Source of the DNA: Sarcophilus harrisii
Taxonomy: Eukaryota; Chordata; Mammalia; Dasyuromorphia; Dasyuridae
Reading direction: 5' to 3'
DNA length: 64,000 nt
Assembly (NCBI RefSeq): GCF_902635505.1
Contig: NC_045428.1
Coordinates: 114,455,141-114,519,140, forward strand
The notes under the pieces were generated by a model. It did not search any database, was not told the DNA's origin, and worked only from the letters and a program-made list of their open reading frames with translations. Of the stretch, positions 33,101-45,529 are shown piece after piece. Within the stretch, counting starts at the first letter, position 1; each line of letters opens with the position of its first letter. Position numbers and translations under genes: made by a program.

Positions 33101-33435
33101 TGTTTAGTTGGGAGAGTTTTTTGTTCTGTTTGGAGTGAGGGGAAACAGGGTGAGAAGTTTGTGATGAAAAAACAAATGAGGAATGCTAAAATGTTGAAAT
33201 GATTTTTCTTTGAGTTAAATTTAAGAATTTGGGTACATATATATTTGAATCTAGTATTATTTAATCTTTGGCTTTCCAGCAACGATTTTTCCATATTAGC
33301 AAAATCTTGACTAAAGGTTATTCGTTAACTAGTTGACTATACTTCCCTATCCTGGCAACCAGAGAAATCTCACTTCTGATAGGGGTTTAATCCCTACAAG
33401 TTTAAAATTTGCTCAATTTTTAAAGCGAAAACCTA
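33101..33435. other. Unassigned DNA
   Basis: No recognisable feature. Confidence 0.25.
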
Positions 33436-33439
33436 GTGA

Positions 33440-34345
33440 AGCCCTTTATCTCTTCATGTCCTCATGATGCAACAACCTCTTAACTTTTCTCATTGCCTTT
33501 AGTCTCACCCTGCTCTAATCTAGACTACACACAAACTGCCTGATTAAACTTCTTAATGTACAGCTCAGGTCATGTTCTTACCCTGCCCCTCAAACTTCCC
33601 TATTGCCCTCAGGATTAAAACCAAATGTTATAACCTATCTATTTAAGGCCTTCCACAATCTATCATCAACCTGGGTTTCTAACCCTATGTCTCTACAAAG
33701 GTCAGCCTACCGAATGCAGAATTTTGCAGAGAGAATGCAGGATTTTGAGTTAGGAAAACCAGCTTCAAATCCTACACCAGACACTTTAAAAAGCTGTCAT
33801 CCAGCCCAAGTTTTCCCAGATATAAAATGGAGATAAAAATATGTTGCTAGGATCAAATGAGATAATGTATGTTAAATACCTTACAAACCTTTAAGTGCTA
33901 TTATAAACATTAGCTAATATTACTTCACACCAGCCCAGCTTTCTGTGCAAACTAGTTGATCCATTCACAATTGGCAAGGAATACCCTGGGAATTTTTACT
34001 TTCCTGACTTTCAAAGAACTATTCTTTCTTCACGGGGTTGAACTTCCCTTTCCCATCTATCCTTTTTCATCTTGTCAAAACTTTAAGGTTCTGCTACCTT
34101 CTCCATAAAGCTTTTTCTGACTGACCTTGGCCTATTTTGAGACAGGACTAGAAAAAGATGTCTACACCATCCGCACAGCCTCTGACCTTTATCATATAAT
34201 ACTTGATTTGTTAGTGTGTTTTTATATGTGTATCTCTCCTCTCTTCTCCAACCAGATGCAAATTCCCTAACCACAGGAATCATATCTTGAACATATTTCT
34301 TTGTAACCACTAGAGATGACATACTGGACAAAAATATTGCCTGAT
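33440..34345 (+). repeat. L2 LINE 3' portion, split by a MIR
   Basis: 33440-33688 reads 'caggtcatgttcttaccctgcccctcaaa', 'attaaaaccaaatgttataacc', 'aaggccttccacaatctat'. 33927-34345 resumes with 'ctccataaagctttttctgactgacc' and the terminal region. The order matches the L2 3' end interrupted by the MIR at 33690-33925. Confidence 0.75.
33690..33925 (+). repeat. MIR SINE inside L2
   Basis: 'aggattttgagttaggaaaaccagcttcaaatcctac', 'gataatgtatgttaaataccttacaaacctttaagtgctattataaacattagctaatatt' is a MIR that divides the L2 copy. Confidence 0.8.
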
Positions 34346-34381
34346 GGACCCTTCATGATCTGAGAAATCTCTAATATTCTC

Positions 34382-35150
34382 TACTTTTTGTTGATTATCA
34401 TTCCAGTGACCCAAGTTTATTCTTAACTCTTCACACACACCCCCCATCAGTTTCCAAACCTTGACCTTTCCAACTTCATGCTATCTCCCACATTTCCTCC
34501 CTTATCTCCACTAATAGTTACAACTTTTGTTCAGGCCCTATTACTATTGCCTGGACTACTGTTATAGTCTCTTTGTTCCCCGGATCCAAGACACACATAC
34601 AACGTACTCCATAGAATCTCCACAGAGATTAAGCATAGATCTAACCATTCCCCTGCTCACTAAATTCCAGCATTTACCTTTTCCTTTAGAATCAAGTATA
34701 AACTCCTCTGTTTGACATTTAAACCTCTTCACAATCTGGCTCCTTTATACCTTTCCAGCCTTTTAATATTCCTCTCCTACTCACCTTTTTTGATCCAATC
34801 ATACTGGATTAACCTCTGTTCTGCACATAAGCCATTCCATCTTCCCTCTCCCTATCTCTGTCCCCATGCCTAGAATGTATGTCTTCTTTACTTCTTTAGG
34901 TCTAAACTCACTACTTTCTACACTTTCCTTTTTTCCTTTCCTGATTTCCGAGCTGTTTTTAGTACACATCCTCAAAACTACTTTATACTTAATTCAGTTT
35001 GTATATAATGTCTCCTCCCCGTCATAAATCTATTGCCTCCTCCATTGGAATATAAGCTTCTTGAAAAGGACTATTTTTTTTTATTATTGCAGATTGGAAT
35101 AATGATTAATACATTTAGTAAACACTTAAATACTTCTTGACTGATAAATG
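34382..35150 (+). repeat. Second L2 LINE 3' end
   Basis: Repeats the L2 order a second time: 'tattgcctggactactgttatagtctctttg', 'cctttagaatcaagtataaactcctctg', 'cacaatctggctcctttatacctttccagcc', ending 'tggaatataagcttcttgaaaaggac'. It follows the first copy head to tail. Confidence 0.78.
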
Positions 35151-35546
35151 GTCACCTGTATTCTTCATTTGCACAATATCTGGCAGCAGATAAAATGTTA
35201 AATTTTGCCCAAGATTACAAAGCTTTGGGAAAGGAATCGAAAACCAAAAGGGCATAGGTGAAAGAAAAGGAAAAAACAAATCAATTTGAGAAGTATACAT
35301 GATGTCTCAAAAGTCATTGTGTCATGTGACTATTTGTCTAAGAGATGGACTCTAAAAGAAAACTCTGATATCACTTAAAATATAGAAATCAAAGATTCCT
35401 AGCTGGGCATGGAATATACCTAATGAAGACTAGTAATAATATACTTGCCTAGCATACTGCAACTCTTAATTAAAAGGGCTTTGAAATAAAATGAAGAGAA
35501 CATTCCCTACGCTAGATATGACAGAGGACAGGTAACAGTAAAAGAT
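35151..35546. other. Unassigned DNA
   Basis: No recognisable feature. Confidence 0.25.
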
Positions 35547-35562
35547 GAAAAACAGTTAAAAC

Positions 35563-35712
35563 CATCTACCGGTCATCCTGCCATCTGGGGGAGGGAGTGG
35601 GGGGAAGGAGGGGAAAAATTGGAACAAAAGGTTTGGCAATTGTCAATGCTGTAAAATTACCCATACATATAACTTGTAAATAAAAGGCTATTAAAAAAAG
35701 AAGAAAAGAGAA
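35563..35712 (+). mobile_element. Very short L1 3' end (type iii)
   Basis: Only the last 130 nt ('catctaccggtcatcctgccatctggggg', 'ggcaattgtcaatgctgtaaaat', 'taaataaaaggctattaaa') plus an A/G tail. Flanked by an imperfect target duplication with CAGTTAAAAC at 35553-35562 and 35719-35728. Confidence 0.85.
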
Positions 35713-35839
35713 GAAAATCAGTTAAAACATCCACAAATTCACAGAAATTGAGGTCCAAAACAACAAAAAATTAATAATAATAATCATTAAGATGCAGACC
35801 CATGACCTCAATAGTCTTTGAATGAAAGAATAAAGTGTA

Positions 35840-36005
35840 GGCAACAACAATGTAAGCTAGAAATACTAATGCAAGATGGGAAATTTGACCTCATGGATAT
35901 CATAGAAACTTGAAGTGATAAAAAAATATAGGATGTATGTTATTAAAAAAAAGAAAAATGATAAATTAAAGGAAGAAGGAGTAACATTGTTTATGAAAAA
36001 GGAAT
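35840..36005 (+). repeat. CR1/L3-like LINE, endonuclease start
   Basis: 'gcaagatgggaaatttgacctcatggatatcatagaaacttg' and 'gaaggaggagtaacattgtttatgaaaaagg' match the order of a CR1/L3 endonuclease region. It appears to continue at about 41830, beyond the L1 that splits it. Confidence 0.5.
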
Positions 36006-36894
36006 ATTCACCCATGCCAAAACGACAGAGTGAAGAAAGAACCCTCTGAAGCCCACCCAAAATCCTTTCCAAATGACTAGAAAGCTGCCTCAGAATTGAT
36101 TTAGGAACAGAGAGGCAGCTTACCAGCCCAGCAGAAAGTTGTCTCTCTGGGGGGGAAGCAATAGCCCCAGCCAGTCTCACAGCAGGGGCCCTGCAGCAGG
36201 CCCCCAGCCTGGGGCAATCCATCAGCAAGATCTCATTCTCTCACAAATCCCTTTAGAGAAATCAGTGCAGTACAGCCAGGCCCTATCCCAATGTCCCCAA
36301 TCCCAGGGCAAGCCACCAGCCAGGCCTTGACCTTGTTGCTGACCTGTAGTGAAGCACTGTCCTGGAGAAAGACAACAGCAAGACCCTGCCCTAGGAGCCT
36401 ACTAGCAGAAACACTTTGTTTCCATAGCAATGCAGCAACAGGGCCCCATCCCTGGAGCCGGCCAACAGCCATAACCCACACCCAGGGGAAGTCAATTTAT
36501 CCATCCCAGATAGGGAAGCCTACCCTTCAGAGAAAGCAAGTAGCTAAACCCCGAAACCCAGTGAAAGCCAGCAGAAAGACCCAGAGCCCTGACACAAAAA
36601 GCTTAGGACAGAGCAGGGCCAGAGTCTAATTCTCACATAAAAACACCAAAACAAAACAAACAAAAAAATGAGCTTGACCATAAAATGTTAATATATTGAT
36701 AAAGGACCATCAGGGCATAAACTTAGCAGAAGATACTGGTGTCACAATGACTATTATGTGAAGCCTCAAATAAAATGTAATTTGGTCCCAGTCCCAAAAA
36801 GAATTCCTGGAAGAGCTTGAAAAGAAATTTTTTTTGGTTTGAAAACCCAAATCTATATTACTTTTCATATTCTTTTTTTAATAGGTTAAATGTG

Positions 36895-37090
36895 TGCAAT
36901 TCTTTTCTATTTTTTAAATTTTATTTTTAAAAACTTTTAATAAAAAAGTATTTTATTTTTCTAAATACATGCAAAGATAGTTTTCAACATTCATCTTTGC
37001 AAAACCTTGTGTTCCAAAGTTTTCACCCTCTCTCTCTTCAATCTCCTCCCCTAGAGAGCAAGCAATCCAATATAGGTTAAACATGTGCAC
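36895..37090 (-). mobile_element. Antisense L1 3' end (type ii) inside ORF1 of the long L1
   Basis: 'aaagtattttatttttctaaatacatgcaaagatagttttcaacattcatctttgc' and 'caagcaatccaatataggttaaacatgtgca' are the antisense type ii 3' UTR. ORF1 sequence lies on both sides. Confidence 0.8.
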
Positions 37091-37827
37091 CACCTCAGAG
37101 ATCACAAAATAAAAACTCCCAGGAACATAATAGCCAAAGCTCAAAGTTCAAAGATCAAAGAAGGAGAATTCCAAGCAACCAAAAAGAAACAGTTCAAATA
37201 CATGGAACTACAGTCAGTATTACACAGGATTTGGTAGCTTTCACATTAAAGAACTGGAGGACTTATGATATGACATAAAAAAAGCAAAGGAGTTAGGATT
37301 ACAACTAAGAATCACCTATTCAGCAAAATTTCATATCTTTCAGGGCAGGAAATGGATATTTAATGAAATAAAGGACTTTCAAACACTTCTAATTAAAACC
37401 TTGACCTCCAGATACAAGACTCAAGGGAAACATAAAAAGGTAAAAAAGAAACAAGAAACAAAAATAATAAATTCAACAAGATTAAACTGTTTATATTTCC
37501 ATATGGAAAGATAATATTTGTAACTCTTAACTTTAGTACTATAAAAGCAATTAGATAGATTATTTATAGACAGAAGGTGTTAATATTTGATGACTTTAAT
37601 GAGATGATGTTCCCCTCTCCCGAAAAAATAAAGAATTGAGAAAGAAAATTGCACAGGAAGAAAATGGAAGGAGATTCAATGAGGAAAATTATTCCACATA
37701 AAAGAGCCATGAAAGAGCTGTTTTCATGGAAGGGAAGAAGGACGGTAGACAAACCTCACTGTCATTACAACTAACACAAAGAAGAAATAACATACACATT
37801 CAATTGGATATAGAAATCTGTCTTACT

Positions 37828-39056
37828 TAATTTTGATTATATTAAATTTAAAAGTTTTTGTACAAACAAAACAAAACAATGCAAACAAGATTAGAAGAGA
37901 AGCAATAAACTGGGAAAATATTTTTACATTCAAAGGTTCTGATAATGGCCTTATTTCTAAAATATATAGAGAACTGACTCAAATTTATAAGAATTCAAGC
38001 CATTCTCCAAATGATAAATGGTCAGAGGATATGAACAACTTTCAGATGAAGAAATTGAAACTATTTCTAGTCATTTGAAAAGATGCTACAAATCACTATT
38101 GATCAGAGAAATACAAATTAAGACAACTCTGAGATACCACACACCTCTTAGATTGGCTAAGACAACAACAACAAAAAAGATAATGATGAATATTGGAGGG
38201 GATATATGGAAAAACTGGGATACTGATACATTGTTGGTGAACTGTGAGCAGATCCATTCTGGAAAGCAATTTGGAACTATGCTCAAAAAGTTATCAAATT
38301 GTGCCTTTAATCCAGCAGTGTTTCTACTGGGCTTATATCCCAAAGAGATCTTAAAGGAAGGAAAGGGACCTGTAGGTGCATGAATGTTTGTGACAGCCCT
38401 GTTTGTAGTGTCTAGAAACTGGAAACTGAGTGGATGTTCATCAATTGGAAAATCGCTAAATAAGTTATAGTATATGAATGTTATGAAATATTATTGTTCT
38501 GTAAGAAATGACCAACAGGATAATTTCAGATAGGCCTGCAGAGACTCACATGAACTGATATTTAGTGACATGAGCAGAACCAGGAGATCATTATACATGG
38601 CAATATATATATATGATGATCAATTCTGATGGACATGATCTTGTAATGAAGAGAGCTTTTTACGCCCAAAATGAGGAATGTGGAAACTGAATGTGATTCA
38701 CAACATAGCATTTTCACTCTTTTCATTGTTGCTTGCTTGCATTTTACTCTGCTTTTTCTTCTTTTTTTTTTAAACTGGTTTAATTTTATTTTTCTTGTGT
38801 AGTACAATAATTGTATAAATATATATGCATATATTTGCTTTAACATATATTTCTACCATGTTTAGCATATATCGGACTACTTGTCATCTAGGGAAGGGCA
38901 TAGAGGAAGGGAGGGAAAATTGGAACACAAGATTTTGCAAGAGCATTAGAATTAATTAAATTTAAATTAATTAAAGAATTGTCCTTGCATATGTTTTAAA
39001 AAATAAAAAGCTTAAATAAATAAATGAAGTTGATTTCCAAGGGAAAAAAAAAAAAA
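37828..39056 (+). mobile_element. 5'-truncated L1 (type ii) inside the linker of the long L1
   Basis: Carries the ORF2 3' portion. An open frame at 38018-38383 includes NPAVFLLGLYPKEILKEGKG, the L1 C-terminal signature. The 3' UTR ends 'aaaaaataaaaagctt'. Target duplication of 16 nt with one mismatch, AGAAATCTGTCTTACT at 37812-37827 and AGAAATCTATCTTACT at 39057-39072. Confidence 0.9.
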
Positions 39057-40136
39057 AGAAATCTATCTTACTCTAAGGAAATAAAAAAAAGATGAGGATA
39101 ATGGAGGAGGTAAGGCTGATAAAAGGGAAAATATCTTGGGGAAGATGGTGATCAAATGTAAATTACTTGTGAGCAGGAGAAGGGTGATATATAAGAGAGA
39201 GGGGGATAAACAAGTGAAAAATAGCATAGAGTGACATACACAATTATTTTAGCTTTAAATGTGAAAGGGATGAACTCACCCATAAAATGGAATTGAAATG
39301 TTTTAAATAGCAGAATCTGATAACAATATGTTGTTTATAAGAAACTCATTTGAAGCAAAGAAACATATACACAGGGTAAATGGTAAGAAGCTGGAGCAGA
39401 ATCTATTATGCTTCATCTGAAGTAAAGAAAACAGAGGTAGCAATAATGATCTCAGACACAGTAAAAGCAAAAATAGACCTAATTAAAAGAGATAAATAAG
39501 GAAACTATACCTTTCTGAAAGGGATCAAAGACAATAAAGAAATATTAATACTAAATATATATGTACCCAATGCAATGGTTTCTAAGTTTTTGAAAAAGTT
39601 GAATAAATTACAGAAGGAAAATTATAATACAACTGTACTAGTGGGGTATCTTAACTCTCCCCTCTCAGAACTACATAAATCTAAACAAAAAATAAATAAG
39701 AAAAAAGTTATGAAGGGGAATTAATTCTGAAAAAGTCAGATATGACAGATCTCTAGAGAAAATTGAATAAAAATAAGAATAAAAAGGAATACTTTTTCCC
39801 CAACATTAAATAGTACCTACACAAAAACTGACCCTGTATTAAGACATAAAAACCTCACAACCAAATGAAGAAAAATAGAAATAGTAAATGTATCCTCATA
39901 TTATAATGTAATCAAAAATTATATTAAATAATGGACTTTGGAAAAAAGAGATTAAAAATTAATTGGAAACTAGGTAATCCAAACAAATGGACCAAAAAAA
40001 TTAATCGTTGAAAAAAAATCAGTAATATCATTAAAGAAAATGACAATAATGGGACAACATACCAAAATTTATGGTATGCAGCCAAAGCAGTATTTAGGGG
40101 AAATTTTATTTCTCTAATTGCTTGGATCAATACAAT

Positions 40137-40171
<35 letters not shown>

Positions 40172-40192
40172 AGCGGGGGGGGGAGGGGGGGG
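40137..40192 (+). repeat. Exceptional G-run: 33 G, then 9 G and 8 G
   Basis: 33 consecutive G (40137-40169), CCAGC, 9 G, A, 8 G. It replaces about 25-30 nt of L1 ORF2 sequence between 'ggatcaatacaat' and 'catgcaataaaaagac'. Strong G-quadruplex potential; also a likely site of sequencing or assembly error. Confidence 0.95.
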
Positions 40193-41444
40193 CATGCAAT
40201 AAAAAGACTAAGAAAAGAACAAATTAAAAATCCACAATTAAACACCAAATTGGAAATCCTGCAAATCAAAGGATAGATTTGCAAAATTAAAAATAAAATT
40301 AAAAACCGCTAAAGTAACAAACAAAATGAGACGCTAGTTTTATGAAAAAATCAACACCACAATAAAATAGATAAATCATTAATTAATTTGATTTTTAAAA
40401 GGAAAGAAAAAAATCATATTACTAATATTAGAAATGAAAGGGATAAATTCACCTTTTGAAAAATTAAAATAAAAGAGAAATTAAAACAATCATGAGGAAA
40501 TATTTTGTCCAATTATATGCCAATAAATTTGACAATTTAAATTAAAATGGATGAATATCTACAAAAATATAAATTATCCAGGTTAACAGAAGAAGAAATA
40601 AAATACTTAACCCAATCTTAGAAAAAGAAATTGAACAAGCTATGAATGAACTTCCTAAAGAAAAAAAAAATCCCCAGGACCAAATGAATTTACAAGTAAA
40701 TATAGGTGAAGAAAAGAATTTTACCAAATTCCATTTAGAACACAAATATGTACTGATATCCAAACCAGTAAAAGAGCCAAAATAGAGTAAGAAAACTATA
40801 GATCAATTCTCCTAATGAATATTGATGCAGAAATTTTAAATAAAATACTAGTAAGGTCTAGATCCCAAAAATGTTTGTTTTTTAAAGGAAAAGGATCTAT
40901 TTGTACACAAATATATTTTAGCAGCTATTTTTGCTAAAAATTACAAGTCAAAAGGAAATCCAATTGGGGAATGGTTCAACTTAACTGTGGTATATGATTG
41001 TAATGGAATATTACTGTGCTATAAGAAATGATAAGCAAAATGATTTCAGAAAAACCTGGAAAGACTTAAACATGCTGATAAATAGTAAAGAAGACCAGAA
41101 CATTGTACCTAAAAACTACAACATTGTTCCATGAAGAATTGTGAATGATTTAGCTATTCTCAGCAACACTATGATCTAAGACAATCCCACAAAACTAACT
41201 GATGAGTATATCATCTTCATCCAGAAAAAGAATTGAAATGAATTGAACATATATTGAAGAATTCTATTTTTTACCTTCTTTTTTTCTTTTATTAAATCTT
41301 CTTGAACAAAATAACTAATATGGAAATATTTTACATAATTATACATATATAACGTATATTTGATTGTTTACTGTCTCAGGAAGGGAGAAGGGGACATAGG
41401 AAAGAAAGGATAAAACTTGAAACTCAAAACTCCCTATGTTTTTT

Positions 41445-41790
41445 ATAATTTCAATAGTATTTTATTTTTCTAATTACATGTAAAGATAGTTTTCAACATT
41501 CATTTTTGTAATATTTTGAACATATTTCATATTAGTTCAGTTGTGAAAGAAAAAAAAATCAAACAAAAGGGAAAAACCCAAAAGGGAAAACAAACAAACA
41601 AATAGAAAGGTTAAAATACTCTGTTTCAATATCCATTCAGTCTCCATAATTCTCTCTGTGTATGCAAATGGCATTTTCTAACCCAAATCTGTTGGAATTG
41701 TCTTGGATCACTGTGTTGCTAATAAGAGCAAAGAATATCATAACTGATCATCACATAATCTTGCTTTTTCTGTGTACAGTGTTCTCCTGG
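41445..41790 (-). mobile_element. Antisense L1 3' end (type i)
   Basis: 'tcaatagtattttatttttctaattacatgtaaagatagttttcaacattcattttt', 'cattcagtctccataattctctctgtg' and 'gtgtacagtgttctcctggg' are antisense 3' UTR modules. It lies back to back with the end of the long L1. Confidence 0.85.
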
Positions 41791-41829
41791 GAACTCAAAA
41801 TTTTAAACAAAAATATTTTAAAATTGAGA

Positions 41830-43085
41830 AAAACAAAGGTATATTTATTGGAGGAAGTCCAGAAATCAGTTGAGGAAGACATGGTAGAGAAGCTTTGGGA
41901 GAAAAAAAGTGATTCAGTTAGAATACCACAATCCAACCACACAGCAGAGAAAGCAAATAAGATGTTCAAAAACATTAAAAGCATGGCAGGGAAAGGCATG
42001 CTCTAATAGTGATGGGCAGTTCAATTATATTGACATCTGCTGAAGCACACTGTTTGCCCAAATCAGAACAGCTAATACTTTCTTGACTTGGTGACAATTT
42101 CATTCTTCAAAATGGGGAGGAACCAATAAAGTGAACTTGTATTTTGGATCTAATTCTCATGAAGAGGGAGGAGCTAACCTCAGGGATGGAAACAGTGAGA
42201 GCCTTTCGGAAAAGTGATCACTTTCAGATTTACAATAAAAAGAAAAAGTTGGAGTAAGCTACTAGAACCTATATTTCATAGTAACCTCAGGCACTTAAAA
42301 TCTGCAGAGAATTTCAGCCTAGGAGGGATAGACATGACTAAAATGAAATTCAAAAAATACAGTGGGAAATAATTCTGATAGGTGATAAGCACTGTGCCTG
42401 ACATGTGCTCGGTGCTTAATGTTGATTGATTGGTTGAAGAAGGGGAAACTGTCTTTAGAGACTACTGAGCATGCATATGAAACTCACCAACCAATTTAGG
42501 TTTTTTAAAAGGTAGGTAGAAAAGGTGGAAACCAGGGCAGGTATCAGAGGATGAATACAAAAGCATGGCATAGTCCCATATAAAATGGTGCCAGGGGTGC
42601 TGAATCCAGCAAGAAAAGTTAAGGATCATAAATGGATTTTTAAGTTTAATGGGAGGGGAAATATCAAATACAGACAAAGGACTGTTGCTTAGGTTGAATA
42701 GAAGAGATAAGAAAGCAGAATTATTCAATTTCTATTTTGTTCCCATTAGTGAAAGCTGGCGCATTGTGCTTGGAAAGTCAGGAAAACCTGAGTTTAGATC
42801 TTCTCACAGATTAGCTCAATTTGCCTTAATTTTTTCATCTGTAAAGTTTGTGTAATGATATCATGGACCTCTCAAGATTTTTATGAGGATCAAAAAAGAT
42901 ACTATTTGTTTATCAGAGTGTCTGGCACATAATAGGCACTATATAAATGCTTATATGTTTCCTCTGCCAAGGAGAGTATAAGCACTGGAAGGAACAACAA
43001 CAACAACAAAAATAGTTATTGGAGTGTAGATATCCAGTATCAGTAGATAGCAAGTCTATGCCAAAAATATCAAAAATAGCTGATT
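41830..43085 (+). repeat. CR1/L3-like LINE, endonuclease to RT start, split by a MIR
   Basis: 'gatgggcagttcaattatattgacatctgctgaagcacactgtttgccc', 'tggatctaattctcatgaagagggaggagctaacc', 'tcaatttctattttgttcccattag' and 'ctctgccaaggagagta' follow the CR1/L3 frame in order. A MIR at 42757-42955 and a short MIR/L2 tail at 42380-42438 interrupt it. Likely the second half of the copy starting at 35840. Confidence 0.6.
42757..42955 (+). repeat. MIR SINE inside CR1
   Basis: 'gcgcattgtgcttggaaagtcaggaaaacctgagtttagatc', 'ttttttcatctgtaaagtttgtg' and 'gtgtctggcacataataggcactatataaatgctta' are typical MIR. Confidence 0.82.
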
Positions 43086-43400
43086 GAATACCCTATGGCA
43101 AACAATAATCAGAAAGCATCCCAAAACAGATTAAGATGTAGCTTGAAAATATTTAACAAAATAAACAGAAATAATATGATTATTTCAATAGATGCAGAAA
43201 AAGCCTTTGACAAAATACAGCACTCATTCCTAATAAAACTACTAGAGAGCAAAGAAGTAAATGAAGTTTTCCTCAAAATGAGTAAAGTAACATCAACAAA
43301 TATTATCTGTGATAGGGACAAGCTAGAAGCCTTCTCAGTACAATCAGAGGAGAAGCAAGGATGCCTATTATCACCTCTATTATTTAATATTGTACTAGAA

Positions 43401-43896
43401 TCAAAGCCTATCAGTTGGGGAATGGCTGAATAAATAATGGTATATGAATGTTATAGAATATTTAGAAAATCTGGAAAGACATATAAACTGATGCTAAATG
43501 AAGTGATGTGATGATCAGCTATTAGCTCTTTTTAGCAATGTGGTAAACTGAAACAATTACAATAGACTTGGAATGGAAAATACCATCTACATCCAGAGGG
43601 ATAACTATGGAGACTGAATGTGGATTGAAGCACAGTATTTTTACCTTTTATTTATTTGCTTACTTTTTTTTTCTCATGTTTTCCCCCTTTTTGATCTAAT
43701 TTTTCTTCTACAACAAGACAAATACGGAAATATGTTTAAAAGGATTATATAACCCATATCAGATTGCTTGCCATGTGGGGGAGTGAGGAGGGAAAGGAGG
43801 GAAGGAAAGAAAATTTGGAATGCAAAATCTTACAAAAATGAATGTTGAAAACTATCTTTACATGTATTGGAAAAATAAAATACTATTAAAAAAACC
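43401..43896 (+). mobile_element. 5'-truncated L1 (type i) inside the RT of an older L1
   Basis: Begins 'tatcagttggggaatggctgaataaataatgg' and ends 'gaaaaataaaatactattaaaaaaacc'. Target duplication of 12 nt, ATTGTACTAGAA, at 43389-43400 and 43897-43908, within the Leu-Glu codons of the host RT. Confidence 0.9.
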
Positions 43897-45529
43897 ATTG
43901 TACTAGAAATATTAACTATAACTATAATAATAACTATATATTAAATTATAATATTCTTATAATTAAAAGAATTAAAATTGGTAATGAGAAAACAACACTA
44001 GAACTTTTTGCAGATGATATGAGATATTTACAAAATCCTAGAGAATATACTAAAAACTACTTGAAATAATTAACAACTTAACTAATTAACTGTTTTAACT
44101 AATTAACAGCAGCAAGAAAGAGAAAAAACTTATAGACAACATAAAGTACTTGGTAGAGTTCCTGTCAAGACAAACCCAGGAACTATATGAACACAACTAT
44201 AAAACTTTTCACACAAATAATGTCAAATCAGAACAATTGGAAAAACATTAGTTGCTCATGCGTAGATCAAGCCAAAATAATAAAAAATGACAGTTCTTCC
44301 TAAATTAATGTATTTATTCAGTGCCATAGTAATCAAACTATCAAAAAATTATTTCTGGAGTTAAGAAAAAAAAAATAATAAATTTAATTCACCTGGAAGA
44401 CCAAAAACTCAAAGATATCAAGGAATAAGCAGTAACAGATCTCAAACTATATTAAAAAGTAGTAATCATCAAAACAATCTGGTACTGGCTAAGAACTAAG
44501 AGTGGTGGATGAGTGGAATAGATTAGATTTATACAAACTGCATTATAGTAAATGGCCATAGTATTCTGCAATGTGACAAACTCAAAGATCCAAATTTTAG
44601 AACAAAAACTTACTATTTGACAAAAATTAGTTGAAAAACTGAAAAATTGTATGGCAGAAACTAAATATAGGTCAACATCTCATACTATATCAAGATAAGG
44701 CAAAGTACATGATTTACACATAAAAGGTAATACCATAAGCAAATTAAGAGTGTATGGAATAGTTTATCTATCAGATTTATAGATAAAGGAATAATTTAGA
44801 ACCAAAGAAAACATAGAGAGCATTATAAAATGTCAAAGAGATAATTTTAATTATATAAAATTTAAAAGTTTCTGCACAAACAAATCCAATGCAACCAAAA
44901 AAGGAAAGCTGAAAAGTAGAGGGGAGATTTTGCAACAAGTATCTCTGATAAAGGCCTCATTTCTCATATTATTAGAGAGAACTGAGTTAACCTTACAAAA
45001 TATAAATCATTCTCCATTTGATTGATGGATATGAACAGGCAGTTTTCAGATTAAGAAATCAAAACTATCTATAGTCAAATAAAAAAAGTTTTAAATCACT
45101 GTTGATCACAGAAATGTAAATTAAAACAACTCTGAGGTACCATCTCACAACAATCAGAAAGGCTAATACAATACTCCAAAAAATGTTGGATGCTGGAGGG
45201 GATGTGGGGAAAATGGGACACTAATTCATTGTTCGTGGAGTTGTGAACTGACCTAACTATCCTGAAGAGAAATTTGAAACTATGCCCAAAGGGCTATCAA
45301 ATTACATGAGTCCTTTGATCTAGTAATACCATTATTAGGGCTGCATCTTAAATAGATCATTAAAAAGGGGGAAAGGACCCAAATGTACAAAAATATGTGT
45401 AGCTACCCTCTTTGTGGTAACAAAGAATTGGAAATTCAGAGGATGCCCATCAATTGGGGAATAGCTGAACAAGTTGTGCTTTATGAGTGTAATGGGATAT
45501 TATTGTGCTATAAAAATAATAGTGAGCAG

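Larger units (their letters stand above)
36006..41440 (+). mobile_element. Long old L1 (5' UTR to 3' UTR) holding two later L1 ends
   Basis: 36006-36640 is the G+C-richer 5' UTR ('agaggcagcttaccagcccagc', 'cagcaggcccccagcctggggcaatccatcagcaag'). ORF1 starts near 36668 ('atgagcttgaccataaaatg') and resumes at 37091 ('ttcaaatacatggaactacagtcag'). Linker to 37827; ORF2 endonuclease and early RT at 39073-40860. A jump then reaches the ORF2 end and 3' UTR (40860-41440). The catalytic RT part is deleted. Nested L1 ends lie at 36895-37090 and 37828-39056. Non-functional. Confidence 0.75.

Noticed and set aside
36291-36629. 112-codon frame on the + strand, and overlapping minus-strand frames at 35866-36481
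   Set aside because: They lie in the G+C-rich 5' UTR of the long L1, where stops are scarce by composition. The two strands are open in overlapping places.
43095-43433. Reverse-transcriptase frame with IISIDAEKAFDKIQH, considered as a retron or group II intron RT
   Set aside because: The motifs, the later FADD and the flanking sequence are those of vertebrate L1 ORF2. It is cut by another L1 end and is decayed.
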